Source: Gigaspora rosea (Eukaryota; Glomeromycota; Glomeromycetes; Diversisporales; Gigasporaceae). From it: a DNA stretch of 64,000 nucleotides. Positions 12,650-21,891 of this stretch are shown in pieces. The notes under the pieces are model-generated. The model was not told the DNA's origin. It did no database searches and was given only the letters and a program-made list of their open reading frames with translations. The stretch lies in the NCBI GenBank assembly GCA_003550325.1, contig QKWP01000066.1, positions 292,240 through 356,239 of the forward strand, in the 5' to 3' direction. Positions within the stretch are counted from its first letter, which is position 1. Every line of letters starts with the position of its first letter. A program made the position numbers and the translations under genes.

Positions 12650-13468
12650 TAGTTAACTTGTTGATAATTACGAAGCACCAACCAATTTTTTTTGCATATT
12701 TTTGTTTTTTAGACCGCAACTTTTTTTTTTGATAATTTTGGTTTACTATTTTAGTTGGGTAATAAGCTCTGCAGCTAGCTTGTTCTAATCAATGTTTTCT
12801 TTTATTTTGTCACATAATTGTACGTATCTGTTTGTGCATTCATTTAACAATTTTGCTAATTTGAAAATAATAACATTTAATTTACTGAATATAATGTGAA
12901 AATATTAATATTAATAAATTTGAATAAAAGAGTTATCGTTGCTTTATAAATATATAATAACTCATAACTAGCAAATCAACTTACTCGCCTTTTGTCAAGT
13001 GCTTAACAATGGTTAATGCATTGATCAATGTTTCTAAAGATTTTGTGACCAAATCCGTAAAAGCTAAAGCAGCACAGTTAACATCTGATGATTATATTAT
13101 GATGCTAAATTCAAAATAGTTCAGTGGGATACATCTAATCATCTTTTGGTCTTTTTCATGTCACAAAATCCAGACTCCATATCCACTGATTTGATTTTAG
13201 GGGTCTTTTTTGATAAACCATTACACAAACTTCTGCTATTAAGTGACGTGAAGAATAACGAATGAAACCTTCAAATAAATAGTTTTTTGGCCTCTATATG
13301 AGTTAAATAAGCAATAAATATTCAAAAAACAGCTACACCAAGCTTTAAAGGAAGCACTATCACTAGTTGTTTAAAGCGTTCAGGTATTTTCAGGTAGTGA
13401 AGAATTGGTTTGTCATTGAACAATTGGTTGTATAATGGGTAAGGGTAAATTCGGAGAAAATTTTTGGA
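12650..13468 (+). other. hAT interior, weak coding remnants
   Basis: After the transposase the only start-to-stop reading frame of note begins at 13010 (MVNALINVSKDFVTKSVKAK) and runs about 36 codons. I do not recognise it. The rest is AT-rich and may be the 3' region of the hAT element. Confidence 0.3.
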
Positions 13469-13487
13469 AAAACTACCTTTTTAACTT

Positions 13488-14193
13488 TTTTTTAAACTTT
13501 AGAGGCCGGGTACTATGGCCGGGATTTTATTATGAGTTATTAGGACGTAATATTTATTACATGAATGAGGATACAACTAGCCACACATGCACTTTTGGTG
13601 CCTAATTTAAGTAGTCCGCCCGAAGGTTCTACACTAGCTGCCATACCTACAACCCAACTATGGGAATTGCCAATTTAAACTCTCTGGTTCACGCTCTTCC
13701 TATTACTACCCGTTACACTGCACAAGCACAGATATTAAGGAGCCCAACTCTTTTTAGATAAATCATCAGCCTAAGGGCTACTTTACCCTCGCACCAAATG
13801 CCTACCATTATCTTCTGTGTCCCATTCCACTTTGGATATGGATTTAGTGACAAAGCCGCCTGCCCTTATTAGGTTCATTCTGATTCTGGCCACCCACCTT
13901 CTTTTTGGTAGTGCCGTTGTAGATCTTCACTATTACCTCCTAATTCGGGACTTGCCAAACGGGTTTCCATTTCTCTGGTTCCCTAGATTTTACGGTATAA
14001 CGATAACACCATTGCGCCGTAGCTCCCATTCAAGATGATGGAACCAAGGTAACAGGTTTTTACAACCCAACCGATCTGAGCCACATGGTTACCGAACACA
14101 GAACTATTGTTCAAAGTGTCAACAGTGGGATTCGAACTGTCAACCTGCCGCTTGGGGGGTGACACCTTGACCACTTCTCTAAGGTGCCACACC
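13488..14193 (-). mobile_element. Retroposon B: long tRNA-derived SINE (nested in hAT)
   Basis: Flanked by a perfect 19-bp duplication AAAACTACCTTTTTAACTT (13469-13487 and 14194-14212). The element lies on the minus strand: its 3' T-rich/poly(A) side is at 13488 and its head at 14193. The head, read on the minus strand, has an A-box-like TGGCACCTTAGAGAAGTGG and a B-box AGTTCGAATCC, the spacing of a tRNA promoter with a CCCCCAA anticodon-like loop. The body shares CCGCCCGAAGGTTCTACACT and the GGACTTGCCAAACGGGTTTC motif with copies at 21892, 47420 and (older, plus strand) 46560. No convincing protein is encoded; the 73-residue frame at 13817 is incidental. Confidence 0.8.
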
Positions 14194-14330
14194 AAAACTA
14201 CCTTTTTAACTTACTTTTAGCTAATAATTAATATGTAGATATTAAAATATTCTATACACTTTATTATGGATTAAAAGTAAGTTTAAAAGACCGTTGTTGT
14301 AAAAATTCACTTTGTAATAAATTTTAATAG

Positions 14331-14558
14331 CAAATAATTCTCGACCATGCTAATGTTGGAGTGAAACCAAATCGGTGGATATGCTATATGTGTAAGATTC
14401 CCGAGAATGTTAAAGAATTTCTTATAAAAGTCATGTATGGCAAATAGGAATTAGAAGATTATAATCAAATGACATCTAATTTATTATTAGAGAGGCTTGA
14501 ATGTTTAGCACATCGAATGATGTATCCTCTTAAATCTTCCATTGTATGCACTATTTAG
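14331..14558 (+). pseudogene. Unrecognised coding remnant inside hAT
   Basis: A 75-codon reading frame with a single internal stop (14445-14447). It reads GVKPNRWICYMCKIPENVK, then FLIKVMYGK, then after the stop ELEDYNQMTSNLLLERLECL and AHRMMYPLKSS. Codon use and residue mix look more protein-like than the surrounding AT-rich DNA, but I do not recognise a family. It could be an extra hAT gene, a captured host fragment or chance. Confidence 0.3.
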
Positions 14559-14901
14559 CCGATAATAATAAAAATGGCAGGCATTGTTAAGAGTATGTGC
14601 AAATGTTCTTGTTATGGAAGAAGCTGGATGTAGTAAGGTTATTAACTTTTATTTACTTGATAAACTTAGATAAATAATTATTAATATTTTTTTATGCAAA
14701 CCATTCAGAATTAAAGAGCAAAATATATTACTGTATTAAATTTCATGGATTATTCTAATTTGATTAATAAATTAATAGATCATATCATGAGCCCATATAT
14801 GTAGTAGATACAAAGTTACAATGATTCTATTGTTAATTTGTTAGTACATATGCTTCGAGGTTTCGTCTAACAGCTATAAATATAATATTTATCATGACTA
14901 A

Positions 14902-14966
14902 GTAAGAAAATAATTATCCAGACAGGTCAGACAATATCTGACCTGCCTGGATAATTATTTTCTTAC
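14902..14966. repeat. Near-perfect hairpin in hAT 3' region
   Basis: Inverted arms of about 29 bases with one mismatch around the short loop CAATA; arms include GTAAGAAAATAATTATCC and GGTCAGA. The core GACCTG modules recall those at 780-860. Function unknown; it could be a subterminal transposase-binding structure or a tiny foldback insertion. Confidence 0.6.
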
Positions 14967-15236
14967 CGGATAATAGCTCTAGTGAACTTAGGTTCATGAA
15001 CTAAAGTTTGAACTTCAAAGTTAACCTCAAGTTCATACTTTAAGTTTACGAACTTAAGTTTAAACTTTAAAATTGAACTGAAGTTTATAAACTTTAGTTC
15101 AGTTTAGGTTTTTTTTTTGAACTTTATGGGACTGGACCAAAACTGAACTAAACGAACCACTTAACATCCCTATTATTTTAGCTAATGTAGTTTGCCTATT
15201 TTTTTGTGGTTTAGTTTTTAGTTTTTTATTGTTTAC

Positions 15237-15395
15237 TAGGGATTAGAACCGCCTAAAACTTTTCTTAATCATTTAATCGTTTAACTGTTTAACCGTTTAA
15301 TTTGGTCAGTATTAAAATAATTCTGGACCATGACCAGCATAATTCTGTCCAAATAATAGAGCAATTTTTAAATGGTTAAATGGTTCCAATTCCTA
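15237..15395. mobile_element. hAT MITE with exact 8-bp TSD
   Basis: 159 bp with ends TAGGGATTAGAACC and (inverted) TAGGAATTGGAACC, flanked by an exact 8-bp duplication TTGTTTAC (15229-15236 and 15396-15403). The TAGG start resembles that of the large hAT 65 bp upstream, so a related transposase may have moved it. Non-coding; interior carries repeated TTTAACCGTTTAA modules. Confidence 0.8.
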
Positions 15396-15403
15396 TTGTT
15401 TAC

Positions 15404-15789
15404 AATATTATACAATCTTAGATGAACAATTATATTTGATATTGAATTGTTATAAATGTATTCAATTTCATATTTTTTATCTTCTCCTTTTTATTAACTA
15501 TAACTTGGTATACATCTTTTATCCTGCCTTTTTCTTAACTACTTCAAAATATTTCTAGATAAAACTTTTTTCTTGCTTCTATTTCTTTTTTTTTTAGTAC
15601 TAGTTATTGTGTTTGTAAAGAAAGAAATATTATTACTATTATTTTGCTATCACTTTTATTAGTGTATATACTTTTTGAAATCTTGAGCTAGATTCTTTCT
15701 GAGATTTCATTTTTTATTTATTGTAACTTTAATGTATAATATAATATTAAGTGATTTTAATTTATAATTTATTATAGGAAATTGCTAAT
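15404..15789. other. AT-rich spacer, no gene seen
   Basis: AT-rich with T-tracts. No gene, TIR pair or tandem array was recognised. Confidence 0.5.
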
Positions 15790-16127
15790 TTACACCACAG
15801 GTGATTATCACCTGTAGTCAATTTACCAATTAAAATTCAGGATCAGATGTAACATGTAGATCAATTTTTGTGTAATAAAAACAAAAAATTTTTTAAAAAT
15901 TGCTAAAATTGCTTCTAATCTAAATTTTGTTTATAAAACTATTATTTTTATGCAAAAAAAAAATTTCTCACTAAATTTTACTATATATAAAGCCCCACTC
16001 TAATTTCTAATCTTTACCCTTATCCTAATATTAAAGAGATTTAATAATTTTTATTTAATAAAAGTTGTTTGTTTGGTTTATTTTTTTATGCATTGTAGAT
16101 CACAGGTGATAATCACCTGTGGTGATT
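15790..16127. mobile_element. Foldback element with CACAGGTGAT hairpin ends
   Basis: Each end is itself a palindrome: CACAGGTGATTATCACCTGT near 15797 and CACAGGTGATAATCACCTGT near 16101. The ends are also inverted relative to one another. The interior has a CTAATTTCTAATCTTTACC tract that recurs in a second copy at 58785-59085, which shares the overall order. A MITE-like non-coding family is likely; no clear target duplication. Confidence 0.6.
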
Positions 16128-16128
16128 A

Positions 16129-16294
16129 AAGGCATGCCATTTATTACATAATTTTTACCATGGATATATGGTCAGAGATAGTGATTACGTCTATATATTA
16201 TATTAATCAATTAGAATTAGATAAAATAATCACACCATACATGGGTAGAGATGGCTACTAAGTAAAAAATATTATATAATAAATGGCGTGCCCC
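16129..16294. mobile_element. Harbinger-like MITE, 166 bp, copy 1
   Basis: TIRs AAGGCATGCCATTTATTA and (inverted) GGGGCACGCCATTTATTA, flanked by TTA (16126-16128 and 16295-16297). It is the same length and nearly the same sequence as the copy at 42077-42242, including the interior TAGAATTAGATAAAATRATYA. A 3-bp TTA duplication and GGGGCATGCC-type ends fit PIF/Harbinger (Tourist-like) MITEs. High similarity between the copies suggests fairly recent movement. Confidence 0.8.
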
Positions 16295-16542
16295 TTATTA
16301 GTTATTTTCTTTATTATAAATATATAAATTTAATGTAAGTGATACTTTATATTAATTAAGTATATGCAAAGTTCAGAGTAACAAATTTAATAAATATGTG
16401 ACAATTTTTAATTAAATTAAAGGTTTTGTCTTGGTGCCACCCCAGATGGTAAATTATTTTTGCCACCCCCAGTGATCATCCAATCAAATCACTTAATTAA
16501 TTCTTACCAAGTTTCCATTGTTTACAAACTTTGATTAAAAAT

Positions 16543-19042
16543 AACTTGGCACCTATGTGATCAAATTCAATGAAAAATTTTTTATTCGAATTTTACAGAA
16601 TTGTAGAATTTGAATAAAAAAAATTATCAAATTTGGTCACATGGGTGCCAAGTTATCTTCGATCAAATTTTAAAGAATTTTTAAAACGCCTATTACATAG
16701 AAAATTTTAATGCGACATTCAACTTGGATCGAAGCTAAGGGAGCTGTTGAAATCAGGTGATTCTTATCTTTTAAGGGGCTACCCCTACCCACCACACCTG
16801 ACACCTTATTAGCCAATTAAATTACACAAAAATTTATATATTAATTAATAAATAACTTTGATATTATGTAACTTTTGATCTACCAAACCATTTTGAATGA
16901 TTTAACTACCAAAATAATCCTCTCAAAGAGAGGATAATAACACATTCAAAACTATTAAAATCCAATTACTAAATTGTAAGATCAATCTAGATTTATATAA
17001 TATTATATAGTATATTAAAATATTATAATGTATAATATTTATAGTAATACAAATCTATATCGATATTATGATATAGTATTTGGAATTTGATGATTTTAGA
17101 TTTGTTAGAATCCTCTCTTTGAGAGGATCATTTTGGTAGTTAAATCATCTAAATTGGTCCAGTAGATCAAAAGTTATTTAATATTAAATTTATATATAAA
17201 TTTATAATTTTAATTAAAAAATTTTTTATAATTTTGGCCGGAATTTGATAATTCCGGCCAGAATTACACCTGATATATTGGCTAACCCACCCATCTACCA
17301 AAAAATTATCTGATTTTTGTCAGCTCCCTAACTTGGCACCTATATGACCAAATTCGATGAAAATTTTTTTATTCGAATTCTACAGAACTGTAGAATTCAA
17401 ATAAAAAAATTTTTATCGAATTTCGATTTTGGTCATGTGGGTGCCAAGTTATCTTCGATCAAAGTTTTAGAGAATCTTTAAAATGCCTATTACATAGAAA
17501 TTTTAATGCGACATTCAACTTGGATCGAAGCTAACTTGGCACCCACATAACTAAATTTGATGAAATTTTTTTATTCGAATCCTACAGAACTGTAGGATTC
17601 GAATAAAAAAAATTTTATGAATTTGGTCACGTGGTTGCCAAGTTATCTTTGATCAAAGCTGCATTTAGATTTTTGGCGCAGTTTCTATGTAATAGGCATT
17701 TTAAAGATTCTCTAAAACTTTGATCGAAGATAACTTGGCACCCACATAACCAAATTTAATGAAATTTTTTTATTTAAATCTTACAGAACTGTAGGATTCG
17801 AATAAAAAAATTTTTATCAAATTTGGTCACGTGGGTGCCAGGTTATCTTCTATCAAAGCTGCATTTAGATTTTTGGCACAGTTTTTATGTAATAGGCGTT
17901 CTAAAAATTTTCTAAAACTTTGATCAAAGATAACTTGGCACCCACATGACCAAATTTGATGAATTTTTTTATTCGAATCCTACAGAACTGTAGGATTCAA
18001 ATAAAAACAATTTTATCAAATTTGGTCACGTGGGTACCAAGTTATCTTCGATCAAAGCTGCATTTGAATTTTTGGCACAGTTTCTATGTAATAGTCATTT
18101 TAAAGATTCTCTAAAACTTTGATCGAAGATAACTTGGCACCCACATGACCAAATTTAATGAAATTTTTTTATTCGAATCCTACAAAACTGTAGGATTCGA
18201 ATAAAAAAATTTTTATCAAATTTGGTCATGTGGGTCTAGGTTATCTTCTATCAAAGCTGCATTTAGATTTTTGGCGCAGTTTTAAAATAATAGGCGTTCT
18301 AAAAATTCTCTAAAACTTTGATCGAAGATAACTTGGCACCCACATGACCAAATTTTTGATGAAATTTTTTTTATTCGAATCCTATAGAACTGTAGAATTC
18401 GAATAAAAAAATTTTCATCAAATTTAGTCACATGGGTGCCAAGTTATCTTCGATCAAAGCTGCATTTAGATTTTTGGTACAGTTTCTATGTAATAGGCGT
18501 TTTAAAAGATTCTTTAAAACTTTGATCGAAGATAACTTGGCACCCACATGATCAAATTCGATAAAAATTTTTTTATTTGAATTTTACAGTACTATAGAAT
18601 TTGAATAAAAAATTTTTCATCGAATTTGGTCATGTGGGTGCCAAGTTAGCTTTGATTCAAGTTGAATGTCACATTAAAATTTTCTATGTAATAGGCATTT
18701 TAAAGATTCTCTAAAACTTTGATTGAAGATAACTTGGCACCCACGTGACCAAATTCAATGAAATTTTTTTTATTCGAATTCTACAGTTTTGTAAAATTCG
18801 AATAAAAAAATTTCATCGAATTTGGTCACGTGGGTGCCAAGTTATCTTTAACCAAAGCTGCATTAAAATTTTAGTACAGTTTCTATATTATAGGCGCTTT
18901 AAAAATTCTCTAAAACTTTGATCGAAGATAACTTGGCACCTACTTGACCAAATACGATAAAAATTTTTTTATTCAAATTTTACAGTTCTGTAGAATTTGA
19001 ATAAAAAAATTTTATCAAAATTAATCCAGTGGGTGCCAGGTT
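16543..19042. repeat. Ten-unit ~200-bp array of hairpin cores
   Basis: Each unit begins AACTTGGCACCCACATGACC and ends with its inverse GGTCACGTGGGTGCCAAGTT, closing on a hairpin tip of CCTACAGAACTGTAGG type, about 112 bp in all. Cores start at 16543, 17330, 17534, 17732, 17932, 18131, 18330, 18534, 18731 and 18930. The ~85-bp linkers are also partly inverted (ATCTTCGATCAAAG ... CTTTGATCGAAGAT) around TATGTAATAGGCGTT, so the array can fold at two levels. The first gap is enlarged by an insertion. Many changes between units are matched on both arms, as expected from gene conversion, hairpin-templated copying or selection on pairing. Confidence 0.85.
16739..17328. mobile_element. Harbinger-like element nested in the hairpin array
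   Basis: TIRs GGGAGCTGTTGAAATCAGG and (inverted) GGGAGCTGACAAAAATCAG, flanked by TAA (16736-16738, 17329-17331). Removing the element rebuilds GATCGAAGCTAACTTGGCAC, exactly what the uninterrupted neighbouring unit shows at about 17524-17543. The centre is a foldback (about 16850-17185) with CCTCTCAAAGAGAGG, TTTAACTACCAAAAT and TTGATCTACC modules shared with 40621-41135 and 60011-60303. Non-coding. Confidence 0.75.
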
Positions 19043-19474
19043 AGCTTCAATCAAGATTTAGAGAATTTTAAAATGCCTATTACATTCCAAAACATTTATT
19101 ACATAAAACTGCACAAAAATTTTAAGCATTTACACTATTTAAATCACTAAATTGTTCATAATATACAATTCTTATACAATATTTAATTTATTAAAATATT
19201 TTATTTACAAAACAAATTTCATTGCATTAAAATGATTAAAATGTTATTACATAACAAACAAAATATAATCCATCCAGAAAGAGAACTACCCAACTTATAA
19301 AAAAAACCCACTCACTTGCTTGCATTATCTAAAAAGTTCACAAAAACAAATTCATAAAAGAAAAAGACAAAAAAAACTTCATAGTGACTTCGGAACAAAA
19401 ATTATACTGATATAACAGTGCTACAACAAAAGCTTCAATGATGAAAACTAATAATAATAGCATCACTTACACTA
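19043..19474. other. AT-rich spacer within the TIR element
   Basis: Between the hairpin array and the tandem repeat. On the minus strand it would be the downstream region of the repeat tract. No coding signal beyond a short frame, no motif recognised. Confidence 0.4.
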
Positions 19475-20390
19475 ACTATTGCAATAGCAACACCAAAATA
19501 CACAGTACCAAAAGTGACAAAATATACTTCCAATTATGGTGAAATGACTCCAAACACTACACCAAAAGCTGTCCTGAAAAAAAAAGTGGGTATTAGTTAC
19601 ATGAAGCAAAAGAAACAAGCCGGCAACAAAGACTCCAATTACAATAAAACCCACTACTGGTTATACTGACTATGGTGACAACAACTCCAAATACGGCACC
19701 AAAAGCAACAAAATCCTTATTAGTAATTCTCCAATTACGGTGATACAAATAGTTATATCTAAAAAAAAAGCAGGTATTAGTTACATAAAATGAAAAAAAC
19801 AAGGCGGCAACAAAGACTCCAATTACCCTACTACCGGCAAGAAAAAATGGTATTAAAGCGATAAAACCACTACTGGTTGTACTGACTATGGCGACAACGA
19901 CTCCAAACACAGCACCAAAAGCAACAAAATTCTCACTGGCGATTCTCCAATTATGGCAACACGAACAGTTATATCTAAAAAAAAAGCCGATATTATTTAC
20001 ATAAAATGAAAAAACAAGGCAGTAACAAAAACTCCAATTACCCACTACCACAAGAAAACATGGTATAAAAGTAATAAAACCTACTACTAGTTGTACTGAC
20101 AATAGCGACAATGACTCCAAACATAGCACCAAAAGCAACAAAATTCTTACTAGCGATTTTTAATACAAATAGTTGTATTTAAAAAAAAAAAGTAGGTACT
20201 AGTTACATGAAACGAAAAAACAAGGCGGCAACAAAAACTCCAATTACCCACCACCGGCAAGAAAACATGGTACAAAAGTGATAAAACCCACCACTGGTTA
20301 TACAGACTATAGGACAACGACTCCAAACACAGCACAATAAGTAACAAAATCCTCACTGGCGGTTTTCCAATTATGGCGATGCAGTTATAC
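19475..20390 (-). repeat. 206-216-bp tandem repeat with intron-like signals, possible gene relic
   Basis: Four main units plus a partial one, read on the minus strand; the anchor CTCCAAA (plus strand) recurs at 19685, 19901, 20115 and 20321. Each unit holds an exon-like part and a 67-68 base part that begins GTAATTGGAG, has a branch-like TAACTAATAC and ends TTTTTTTTAG (for example 19975-20041 and 19759-19826). Unspliced, 19593-20141 is a continuous 182-residue frame with repeated glycine-rich hydrophobic helices (FVAFGAVFGVVVAIVS, GFIALIPFFLAGSR). If spliced, at least one junction leaves the frame, and one acceptor is TTAA. It may be a decayed multi-exon membrane protein gene or a non-coding repeat; the coding status is open. 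Confidence 0.5.
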
Positions 20391-20533
20391 CTGAAAAAAA
20401 ATTAGTTAAACATTACTAAAAACAAAAAAAACAACTGATCTAAAAAAAAACTTATCTGATTGGCTGATCTGTTGGTAGGTGTGGTAAAAATATCTGGTAC
20501 CACCTGAGGTGGCACCAGGACTTTTCTAAATTA

Positions 20534-21847
20534 TTTTTTTTTTAAACTTTGTAACCCATCTAATCTTTATTAGCAAAATTACATAAAAGCTATATAATTT
20601 TATATACTAACAGTAATGATTGACTAAGCCGGCTGCCCGAATTGGTGCCCAACTTTGGCTACTGCACTGAAATGGTTTGCTCATACTCAAACGACAGTCT
20701 TCCCCATCAGTAAGAAGTATAGCACTGTCTGGCTTCAGAAACCAACCACAGGATCCATTCCATCTAAAAACTTCTTCTCTGAGCTTCTCATAAAGAAGAA
20801 TAAAAAAGCGGAAATGACTAAAGGGGGACAATACCTAAATGACTAACCAAAAATCCAACCAAAAATACAACCAAATGAAAAAAAAAACAAAAAAAAAGAA
20901 AAACCAAAGAAAAAGCAAAGAAAGAATAGAAACTGTAGATGCTAACACGTCTAGCATGAACGATAAAAATTATATAATACCACAAGATTAATGCCTATCA
21001 ATATATTATATATACAAGTAACGAAAAAGAAACTAAACTAAAAAAAAAGATAAGAAATTTTTCACGTGCCCTTCAGATCCAACCACGTCATTCATTGTTT
21101 ATTTGTATGTAGCGACTAGTGATGCCACCAAAATTGATTTTTGAAAAAGACCTATTTCGTCTTCATTAGAGAAAATTAAAATTTTTTATAAGGAAGAGCA
21201 AATAAAATTTATATAGATATGTTCCTTATAATTTCATCTATTCAAAAAAAGTATCAAATAATTTCGTCTTTCAAGTAAAATAGGTCAAAAACAATTTCGT
21301 TCTTCAAATTTAATTTTGGGTTTTAGAACCCGAAATGCTTTCGTCCTTATGTATAGTAGCAACCAAATTAACTCGTGACGGCAATCCCAATTCAGATCGT
21401 CCCAATTTGGAAGGAGTAAACACTGCTGATCTTTTGGAGAGGGTAAGCTAGAATTCCCACTTTTTGGTGAAAATTTCGAAAAAATCCAAAGGGAAGTAAG
21501 ATGATACTCAAAAGAAATTTAAAGGAGAGGTGTAGTTGAAAAAACTCAGTTTTTTGTTGTTCCTCATTGTTTTTCTACAGGAAACTTCGTCGACAAAAGA
21601 AAACTTTAATCTCTACCAAAATTTCTAGTACAAGGGCTCCACTTTCTGCCAGTTATCTTGTAAAAGTACGCTTTGACTTGCATATCGAATATATAAAGCA
21701 GTCACCAGAAAGTTAGTTTACCTTTATAAAAACCGTTTTTCTGTGTTATCCTACTATACATTAAGTATAGGCAACTCTCCAACAAAAAACTTCTTGTTTT
21801 TTTCTGTTGGTAATTTGGTTCAAGTGATCGTCAGAAAGAGGGTTGCT
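20534..21847 (-). mobile_element. Retroposon A, copy 1 (with nested insertion)
   Basis: Minus-strand copy flanked by TTTTCTAAATTA (20522-20533 and 21848-21859), with its poly(A) as a T-run at about 20534-20543. The order matches copy 3 (57656-58724) in reverse: TTCTTGTTGGAG-type start near 21805, AAGATAACTGGCAG module near 21650, the CCCACTTTTTGG module near 21460, and the GAGAAGCTCAGAGAAGAAG module near 20780. A ~240-bp block at about 21117-21358 is missing from copies 2 and 3 and is probably a nested insertion. The 74-residue minus-strand frame (20607-20831) has no recognised domain. The element sits directly beside the TIR element's right end. Confidence 0.75.
21117..21358. mobile_element. 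Short insertion nested in retroposon A copy 1
   Basis: The sequence between GTAGCGAC and GTAGCAAC (an 8-bp near-duplication) has no counterpart in the other two copies of retroposon A, where TTTATTTGTATATAGTAACC is continuous. The insert starts TAGTGATGCC and contains repeated ATTTCGTCTTC/ATTTCGTTCTTC and AATAGGTC modules. An 8-bp duplication and TAGTGATG start would fit a hAT MITE, but the right end is only loosely inverted. Confidence 0.45.
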
Positions 21848-21891
21848 TTTTCTAAATTAAAATATCTTTAAGTATCAAATTTTATTAATTT

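Larger units (their letters stand above)
9326..15172 (+). mobile_element. hAT DNA transposon with exact 8-bp TSD
   Basis: The left end TAGGGATGTTAAGTCGTTC (9326) and inverted right end TAGGGATGTTAAGTGGTTC (ending 15172) are terminal inverted repeats. The flanks carry an exact 8-bp duplication, TTATTTTA (9318-9325 and 15173-15180), the hallmark of hAT transposition. Subterminal GAACC/TTTATAAAC repeats fill both ends (about 9340-9530, 14985-15165). The interior has a broken transposase (10555-12630), a nested SINE (13488-14193), an unrecognised coding remnant (14331-14558) and a near-perfect hairpin (14902-14966). At 5.8 kb it is longer than a minimal hAT, mainly because of insertions. The intact ends and TSD suggest the ends are younger-looking than the coding part. 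Confidence 0.85.
16428..20521. mobile_element. 4.1-kb TIR element with hairpin array and exon-like repeats
   Basis: The left end GTCTTGGTGCCACCCC (16428) and inverted right end GTCCTGGTGCCACCTC (ending 20521) continue as diverged TIRs for about 50 bp, including the shared ATTTTTGCCACC/ATTTTTACCAC module and a CCAATCAAA/CCAATCAGA box. Inside are a ten-copy array of ~112-bp hairpin cores (16543-19042), an AT-rich spacer and a 206-216-bp tandem repeat (about 19475-20390). The flanks read TTTT on both sides (16424-16427, 20522-20525), a possible short duplication. No transposase was recognised, so it looks non-autonomous or of a type I cannot name. A Harbinger-like element (16739-17328) is nested in it. 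Confidence 0.6.

Noticed and set aside
14120-14193. tRNA genes at the heads of retroposon B (also 23080-23150, 48370-48441)
   Set aside because: A and B boxes are present but the cloverleaf is incomplete and the sequence continues into the retroposon; these are SINE heads.
16543-19042. CRISPR array
   Set aside because: Units are long palindromes with similar, not unique, linkers, in eukaryotic DNA.
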